Shown: piece after piece, positions 1 through 4,142 of the stretch
Layout of the letters: every line of letters starts with the position of its first letter
How positions within the stretch are numbered: the stretch's first letter is position 1
Assembly (NCBI GenBank): GCA_045863575.1
Contig: BTUC01000409.1
Coordinates: 1 to 6,432 of the forward strand
DNA length: 6,432 nt
DNA from: JAAXZI01 sp045863575
GTDB taxonomy: Bacteria; Planctomycetota; Phycisphaerae; UBA1845; PWPN01
Direction: 5' to 3'
Translations under genes and position numbers: made by a program
The notes under the pieces: model-generated
Seen by the model: the letters and a program-made list of their open reading frames with translations, nothing else
Database searches by the model: none
What the model was told of the DNA's origin: nothing

Positions 1-64
1 GCTCCGTGTCGGCCGTTTCCAAACGACCCATTCCGCCGCAGAACAGGCGGCGGTGGATGCATAA
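1..64 (+). CDS. C-terminal end of an unidentified upstream gene (partial)
   Basis: The frame starting at base 2 reads 20 codons (LRVGRFQTTH, then SAAEQAAVDA) and stops at TAA 62-64. The stop lies directly before a strong terminator hairpin, which is what a real gene end should look like, and the Ala/Glu-rich tail looks helical. The fragment is too short to assign. An 'RVGRF.T...AE.A' pattern occurs near the C-terminus of class-V aminotransferases and also in SPOR-type domains, and I cannot choose between these. The first base is the last base of the preceding codon. A second plus-strand frame (from base 3) is also open across this stretch, so the frame choice rests mainly on the terminator position. 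Confidence 0.4.
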   Translation, partial: LRVGRFQTTHSAAEQAAVDA

Positions 65-100
65 GAGCCCGCGGGCCACAAGCCTGCGGGCTCGCTTTTT
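65..100 (+). terminator. Rho-independent terminator
   Basis: Bases 65-76 pair with 82-93 in a 12-bp GC-rich stem with one G-T pair (73/85). The loop is the five bases CACAA (77-81). The stem is followed by GC and a run of five T (96-100). It begins one base after the TAA of the upstream gene fragment, so it ends that transcript and separates it from the branching-enzyme gene. Confidence 0.88.
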
Positions 101-228
101 GGAAATGAGAAAGTGATCACCTGCGGGTTGGTTCACATCGTCAGTCTGGGGCCGGCAGCGGAAACTGCTGTCGTTTGATCCTCCATTCGTTTGCCCACGC
201 CTGATCGTATAGGATACACCGTAGGCCC

Positions 229-234
229 GAGGGA
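229..234 (+). promoter_or_regulatory. Shine-Dalgarno site deciding the branching-enzyme start
   Basis: GAGGGA lies seven bases before ATG 242. It favours that ATG over the in-frame TTG at 191, which would add 17 residues unlike the family and has no comparable purine-rich site. The rest of the leader (101-228) shows no gene and no promoter I can support. Confidence 0.6.
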
Positions 235-241
235 ACTGGTC

Positions 242-2296
242 ATGCGTGTATCCGTCAGCAAATCGAAACCGCCACCGGACGGCACCGGGCTTCTCGAGCA
301 CGACCCCTGGTTGGCGCCCTATGCGGATGCTCTGCGGCACCGCTACAAGCTCTATCGCGGTCTTCTCGACCGGATTACTGAAGCCGAGGGCTCGCTGGAG
401 GCCTTCAGCCGAGGCCACGAGTACTTCGGGCTGAACCGCGGCGTCCACGAGGGCAAGCCCGGCGTCTGGTACCGCGAATGGGCGCCGGCCGCCCAGGCAC
501 TGTTCCTCACGGGCGATTTCAACGGCTGGGACCACGGCTCGCACCCGATGGGCTGTGATCAGTACGGCGTATGGAGTCTGTTCCTCCCCGACGAGACCTA
601 CGCCGGCCGTCTCGTTCACGGTAGCCGCGTCAAAGTGCACGTGGTCAGTGCGCTGGGCCCGCTGGACCGCATCCCCGCGTATATCCGCCGGGCCGTCTAC
701 GAGCGGGAGGCCAATGCCTACACCGGCCAGTACTGGCAACCGCCCCATCCCCATGCCTGGCGGCATGAACCGCCGCAGATCACCGGCGGCCTGCGGATCT
801 ACGAAGCACACGTCGGCATGGCTACGACCGAGGAACGCGTCGGCACGTACGAGGAGTTCATCCGCAACGTCCTGCCGCGCGCGGCCGAGGGCGGGTACAA
901 CGCCGTTCAACTGATGGCCATCCAGGAACACCCCTACTACGGCTCGTTTGGCTATCACGTCAGCAACTTCTTCGCGGCCTCGTCTCGCTTTGGCACCCCC
1001 GAGGAGCTCAAGGCGCTCATCGATGAGGCCCACGGCATGGGCCTGCTGGTCTTCCTGGATGTCGTCCACAGCCACAGCGTCAAGAACATCCACGACGGAC
1101 TGAATCAGTTCGACGGCACCGACCACCAATACTTCCACTCTGGGCCTCGCGGCCAGCACCCGGCCTGGGATTCTCTGCTGTTCGATTACAGCAAGTGGGA
1201 GGTGCTGCGCTTCCTGCTGTCCAACGTGCGCTTCTGGCTGGAGGAATACCGCTTCGACGGATTCCGCTTCGACGGCGTCACCAGCATGATGTACCTGGAC
1301 CACGGCCTGGGGCGGGCATTCACGTCCTACGACGATTATCTGCGATTTGGCCTAGACGAGCCGGCCATCACCTACCTGCAACTGGCCAGCCAGGTGGCCC
1401 ACGAGGTCAACCCGCGGGCCATCACCATCGCCGAGGACGTATCAGGCATGGTGGGCCTGTGCCGGCCGTTGGATGAGGGGGGCATGGGGTTCGATTATCG
1501 CCTGGCCATGGGCGTTCCCGACTACTGGATCAAGATTCTCAAGGAGCGCCGCGACGAAGAGTGGCAGATGGGCGAGCTATACCACGTGCTGGTCAACCGC
1601 CGGCACGGTGAGCGGCACATCGCCTACGCCGAAAGCCACGACCAGGCCCTGGTCGGCGACAAGACCATCGCTTTCCGGCTCATGGATCAGGACATGTACT
1701 GGCTCATGAGCAAGCACACGGTCAACGCGGTCATCGAGCGGGGCATGGCCCTGCACAAGATGATCCGGCTGATCACCTTCTCGCTGGGCGGTGAGGGGTA
1801 CCTCACGTTCATGGGCAACGAGTTCGGACACCCCGAGTGGATCGACTTCCCCCGGGAGGGCAATAAGTTCTCCTACCAGTACGCCCGGCGGCAATGGGGC
1901 TTGGTGGACGACCCGTCGCTGCGCTACCACGACCTGGGCATGTTCGACCGCGAGATGCTGGCTTTGGACAGCCGCTTCAACCTGCTGGCCGACCCGCTCA
2001 TCGAGCTGCTGCACGTCCACGAGGACAACAAGCTGCTGATCTACCGGCGCGGGCCGCTGGTCTTCGCCTTCAACTGGCACCCCACGGCATCATACCCCCA
2101 CTACCGCATCGCCGTGCCAGACCCGACCGATTACGCCCTGGTGCTTAACACCGACGACTTCTTCTTCGGCGGCCACGGCATCGTCATGACCGGCCAGGTC
2201 TACCCCCGCCAGGATGTTCCCTGGCAGGACCGCCGGCAGAGCATCCAGATGTACCTGCCGTCACGCACGGCCCAGGTGCTGGCGCCGGCCACATGA
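242..2296 (+). CDS. glgB: 1,4-alpha-glucan (glycogen) branching enzyme, eukaryote-like GH13 type
   Basis: This cytoplasmic enzyme cuts alpha-1,4 glucan chains and re-attaches the cut piece through an alpha-1,6 bond, creating the branches of glycogen. The 684-residue product has the full family layout. An N-terminal helical segment is followed by a CBM48-like beta domain (about residues 70-165, with 'REWAP' and 'LTGDFNGW'), the GH13 barrel (about 183-580) and a C-terminal beta domain (about 585-684). Visible active-site motifs are LDVVH (272-276), the nucleophile Asp344 in 'GFRFDGV', the acid/base Glu398 in 'IAEDVSG', and His466-Asp467 in 'AESHDQALVGDK'. 'FMGNEFGHPEW' is at 523-533. These match remembered human GBE1 almost word for word and the length is close (about 700 residues), which suggests subfamily GH13_8 and not the usual bacterial GH13_9. 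Start ATG 242 was chosen for its Shine-Dalgarno site; TTG 191 is the alternative. No other glycogen gene is adjacent. Confidence 0.96.
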   Translation: MRVSVSKSKPPPDGTGLLEHDPWLAPYADALRHRYKLYRGLLDRITEAEGSLEAFSRGHEYFGLNRGVHEGKPGVWYREWAPAAQALFLTGDFNGWDHGSHPMGCDQYGVWSLFLPDETYAGRLVHGSRVKVHVVSALGPLDRIPAYIRRAVYEREANAYTGQYWQPPHPHAWRHEPPQITGGLRIYEAHVGMATTEERVGTYEEFIRNVLPRAAEGGYNAVQLMAIQEHPYYGSFGYHVSNFFAASSRFGTPEELKALIDEAHGMGLLVFLDVVHSHSVKNIHDGLNQFDGTDHQYFHSGPRGQHPAWDSLLFDYSKWEVLRFLLSNVRFWLEEYRFDGFRFDGVTSMMYLDHGLGRAFTSYDDYLRFGLDEPAITYLQLASQVAHEVNPRAITIAEDVSGMVGLCRPLDEGGMGFDYRLAMGVPDYWIKILKERRDEEWQMGELYHVLVNRRHGERHIAYAESHDQALVGDKTIAFRLMDQDMYWLMSKHTVNAVIERGMALHKMIRLITFSLGGEGYLTFMGNEFGHPEWIDFPREGNKFSYQYARRQWGLVDDPSLRYHDLGMFDREMLALDSRFNLLADPLIELLHVHEDNKLLIYRRGPLVFAFNWHPTASYPHYRIAVPDPTDYALVLNTDDFFFGGHGIVMTGQVYPRQDVPWQDRRQSIQMYLPSRTAQVLAPAT
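1973..2013 (+). repeat. Direct repeat, copy 1 (inside the branching-enzyme gene)
   Basis: This segment encodes the start of the C-terminal domain of the branching enzyme ('RFNLLADPLIELLH'). It recurs at 2446-2486 with 37 of 41 bases identical, and the last 23 bases (1991-2013) match perfectly. It is the presumed source copy because it sits in an intact conserved gene. Confidence 0.85.
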
Positions 2297-2656
2297 TCCG
2301 CGGCGGAACTCTGGACCTTGAACGACCAACCCAGCGCCCCCCGCAATCAGAGTTACGCCAAAGTCCGCGACCTCCGTTCGGATGCATTCATTCCCGCACT
2401 GAACCTGGTGCCCCGTTCCTAATGACCTAAGAATAAGCGAGAACGCGCTTCAGCCTGTTGACGGACCCGCTCATCGAGCTGCTGCAGAGGCAGCAAACAT
2501 CGGTTTTGCACGCGCCGTCACATCTACCCCGGTGGGCCCGGACGATGAGCGTGAATGGCTCCGAGCAGTATACCTGCAGAGTGGAGACGTCGGATTCCTC
2601 TGCGATGCCGTGCACTTCGCTATACTGGACCCGCTGGTGTTGTCTTGCAGCAACGC
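2297..2656 (+). other. Intergenic stretch without a convincing gene
   Basis: Between the branching-enzyme stop and the UPF0175 promoter I see no terminator hairpin with a T tract and no gene with a start and ribosome site. It contains the second copy of the 41-bp direct repeat (2446-2486). One frame (codons starting at 2403, stop TAA 2679-2681) stays open for 92 codons and its last third reads like protein ('DDEREWLRAVYLQSGDVGF' and onward). It has no ATG, and its GTG at 2532 has no Shine-Dalgarno site. It could be the remnant of a broken gene, or chance in GC-rich DNA. Confidence 0.55.
2446..2486 (+). repeat. Direct repeat, copy 2: stray fragment of the branching-enzyme gene
   Basis: This is the same 41-base segment as 1973-2013, offset by 473 bases, with four mismatches (at 2453, 2458, 2461 and 2463) and then 23 identical bases (2464-2486). 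The reading frame that matches the branching enzyme gives 'RFSLLTDPLIELLQ', preceded by a stop codon at 2434-2436. Similarity fades on both sides, so this is an isolated fragment and not a second gene. An exact 23-base match is very unlikely by chance in a window of this size. Confidence 0.85.
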
Positions 2657-2684
2657 TTGTCAGAACGCGCAGCTCGGATAAAAT
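2657..2684 (+). promoter_or_regulatory. Sigma70-type promoter of the UPF0175 gene
   Basis: TTGTCA (2657-2662) is a five-of-six match to the -35 consensus. It is followed after 16 bases by TAAAAT (2679-2684), a five-of-six match to the -10 consensus. Transcription would start near 2690, just before the Shine-Dalgarno site, giving a leader of only about 20-25 bases. It is the best promoter-like sequence noticed in the window and is placed correctly for the gene at 2714. Confidence 0.6.
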
Positions 2685-2698
2685 GGCTGACGGATGTT

Positions 2699-2704
2699 TG
2701 GAGG
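2699..2704 (+). promoter_or_regulatory. Shine-Dalgarno site of the UPF0175 gene
   Basis: TGGAGG lies nine bases before ATG 2714. It supports that start over an in-frame upstream ATG at 2555, whose extra 53 codons do not resemble the family and would run through the promoter. Confidence 0.7.
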
Positions 2705-2713
2705 TATCGCACA

Positions 2714-3007
2714 ATGACCGTCGCATTCACACTGCCCGAGCAGATCGAGAAGGAATTACAGGAGGCGGTCGGGCCCAACCTCGGAGAGGCGGCCAAGCAG
2801 GCTCTGGCCATCGAGCTTTACCGGGAAGGCAAGCTGAGCCTCGGGCAGGTAGCCGAGCTGCTGGACCTTTCCGTGTACCAGGCGGATGGTTTGCTCATGC
2901 AACGGGGAGTGGAGCTCCCTTACACCATCGCCGATTTTGAGCACGACCGCGCCGAGTTGGACAAGGATGCAAGACGCAAGCAGCGCGGCGAGCAGCATCG
3001 AACGTAG
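2714..3007 (+). CDS. UPF0175 family protein (putative antitoxin or DNA-binding protein)
   Basis: This is a 97-residue soluble protein with the typical UPF0175 (PF03683) layout. A short beta strand 'TVAFTLPEQIEKEL' (2-15) is followed by a helix with 'EAAKQALAIELYREGKLSLGQ' spread over 25-45. Next comes a helix-turn-helix-like segment (about 42-64, 'LSLGQVAELLDLSVYQADGL'), then the family's 'RGVELPYT' (64-71) and an acidic/basic tail. Members often sit beside PIN-like DUF3368 genes and are thought to be antitoxins that bind their own promoter. That role is family knowledge and is not shown here. No DUF3368 or PIN gene follows: after the stop there are 91 bases and then the end of an opposing gene. 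The gene has its own promoter and Shine-Dalgarno site, so it is probably expressed as a single-gene transcript. The length is normal for the family. Confidence 0.85.
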   Translation: MTVAFTLPEQIEKELQEAVGPNLGEAAKQALAIELYREGKLSLGQVAELLDLSVYQADGLLMQRGVELPYTIADFEHDRAELDKDARRKQRGEQHRT

Positions 3008-3098
3008 CCCCAGCCGGACAGCTCGGCGAGGTCCAGGAGCCCCAGCCCCCGCTTCGGCCTTCAACAGCCAACCGATTGCCAACGGACCGGCCCATGCT

Positions 3099-4070
3099 TC
3101 ACTTCAGCCGGTGGATCTGCACCTTGATCTCCGGCAGAAACTGCTTGAGCTCCGCCGCCGCGGCTTCCGCTTGAACCGGATCGTCTGTCGAGAACATGAG
3201 CCAGCCCAGGCGCTTCAGGCCGTGAAGATGAACGAGTCCCCGCTCGGTCACCCCGCTCTGCGTCAATTCCAGAAAGTGCAGCCGATCCAGCCCGCGAAGA
3301 TGTCTGAGGCCATCATCCGTGACCGCGGTCATTCTGAGCCTCAACACCTGCAGGGTGCGCCTCCGGCCGATCGGGATCAGCGCCTGGTCCGTGACGCCGG
3401 TGAAGTTGAGGTCCAGCGTGTGCAGTTGATGCAAGGGCCTCAGGCAGCTCATGCCTGCATCGGTCACTTGGGCGCCGGACAAATTGAGCTCCTCGAGGCA
3501 GGTCAACCGGCTGCAATCCTGCAGGTCCAGGTCCGTCACGGTACCCCAGTCCAGATCGGCATTCCGGGCTCTGTCTGAGAGCACGCCCAGGCCCCCGGGC
3601 AAACGTTGCCGCAGCCAGTCAGGCCAACTGGGATACTCGCTGACACCCACTCCTTTGTACCTGGCATAACCCTCCAGCCGTGCATCAATACGGGCGATGG
3701 CCCGCTGCTCCCAGTAGTAGCCCGCCGCGATGCTCAATATGTAAGCGCTGGGCAGCGCCAGGGCCGTCCCCATGCAGATGGCCGGCCACCGCCGCCGATT
3801 CCTGTACAGCCTTCGCTCTGTCTGGGCCTCGTGGCCGCACTCCGGGCAGATCAGCCCCTCTTTACCTTCCCGACGGCCGCGCAGGTCATACCAGCAACGG
3901 GGGCAGCGCGCACGACTCCGGCTGCGATCGCCGAACAGGCCCCAGAGCACCAGCGCAACGCAGGCCAGCAGCAGCAGGCCCATGCCAGCAAGATAAATGC
4001 CGACGGAAGTGAACCACGCAATCCACTGAATCGATGCGTATCTGGGCGGCAATTCCGGCAATGCTGGCAT
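3099..4070 (-). CDS. Membrane protein with zinc ribbon and leucine-rich repeats
   Basis: This 323-residue protein of unknown function has four visible parts. The first is a transmembrane helix (about 23-46). The second is a zinc ribbon with four cysteines in two CxxC pairs (56/59 in 'CPRCWYDLRG', 75/78 in 'CPECG') inside a strongly basic loop. The third is a second transmembrane helix (about 96-117). The fourth is at least four leucine-rich repeats (about 181-293) of the form 'L.L..T.VTD.GL..L..L'. The positive-inside rule puts the ribbon in the cytoplasm and the repeats outside it; this topology is inferred. 'CxxCxYDLRG' ribbons in front of membrane helices, and this short LRR type, are familiar from planctomycete proteins. 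Start ATG 4070 has a perfect AGGAGG eight bases upstream. The gene follows the dockerin protein gene by 72 bases on the same strand and is probably co-transcribed. The LRRs suggest protein binding; the partner is unknown. Confidence 0.85.
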   Translation of the reverse strand: MPALPELPPRYASIQWIAWFTSVGIYLAGMGLLLLACVALVLWGLFGDRSRSRARCPRCWYDLRGRREGKEGLICPECGHEAQTERRLYRNRRRWPAICMGTALALPSAYILSIAAGYYWEQRAIARIDARLEGYARYKGVGVSEYPSWPDWLRQRLPGGLGVLSDRARNADLDWGTVTDLDLQDCSRLTCLEELNLSGAQVTDAGMSCLRPLHQLHTLDLNFTGVTDQALIPIGRRRTLQVLRLRMTAVTDDGLRHLRGLDRLHFLELTQSGVTERGLVHLHGLKRLGWLMFSTDDPVQAEAAAAELKQFLPEIKVQIHRLK

Positions 4071-4078
4071 CGACGCGA

Positions 4079-4084
4079 CCTCCT
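4079..4084 (-). promoter_or_regulatory. Shine-Dalgarno site of the LRR membrane protein
   Basis: On the minus strand this is a perfect AGGAGG, eight bases before ATG 4070. It fixes the start and shows that the gene is translated independently of the upstream dockerin gene, even if both lie on one mRNA. Confidence 0.75.
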
Positions 4085-4142
4085 GTCGGTCGAGAGACGT
4101 TTACCTGTCTTCGTCGGCATGCCGTCGAGCCGAAGTCGTTCA

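Noticed and set aside
191..218. Promoter-like TTGCCC (191-196) and GATACA (213-218) upstream of the branching enzyme
   Set aside because: The -10 element is poor, and in GC-rich DNA such pairs arise easily. It is not enough to call a promoter.
191..241. N-terminal extension of the branching enzyme from TTG 191
   Set aside because: The extra 17 residues do not look like the family, and ATG 242 has a good Shine-Dalgarno site at 229-234.
1577..2080. A 167-codon minus-strand open frame inside the branching-enzyme gene
   Set aside because: It is a Val/Gln/His-rich shadow of a well-conserved coding frame on the other strand.
2555..2713. Upstream extension of the UPF0175 protein from ATG 2555
   Set aside because: It would run through the promoter and Shine-Dalgarno site, and the added residues do not resemble UPF0175 proteins.
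2458..2940. A 160-codon plus-strand open frame starting within the repeated glgB fragment
   Set aside because: Only its first ten or so codons resemble the branching enzyme. The remainder overlaps the UPF0175 gene out of frame and has no family features.
4115..4124. Perfect 10-base palindrome CGGCATGCCG between the two minus-strand genes
   Set aside because: It is short, has no T tract, and its arms would leave almost no loop, so neither terminator nor operator can be supported.
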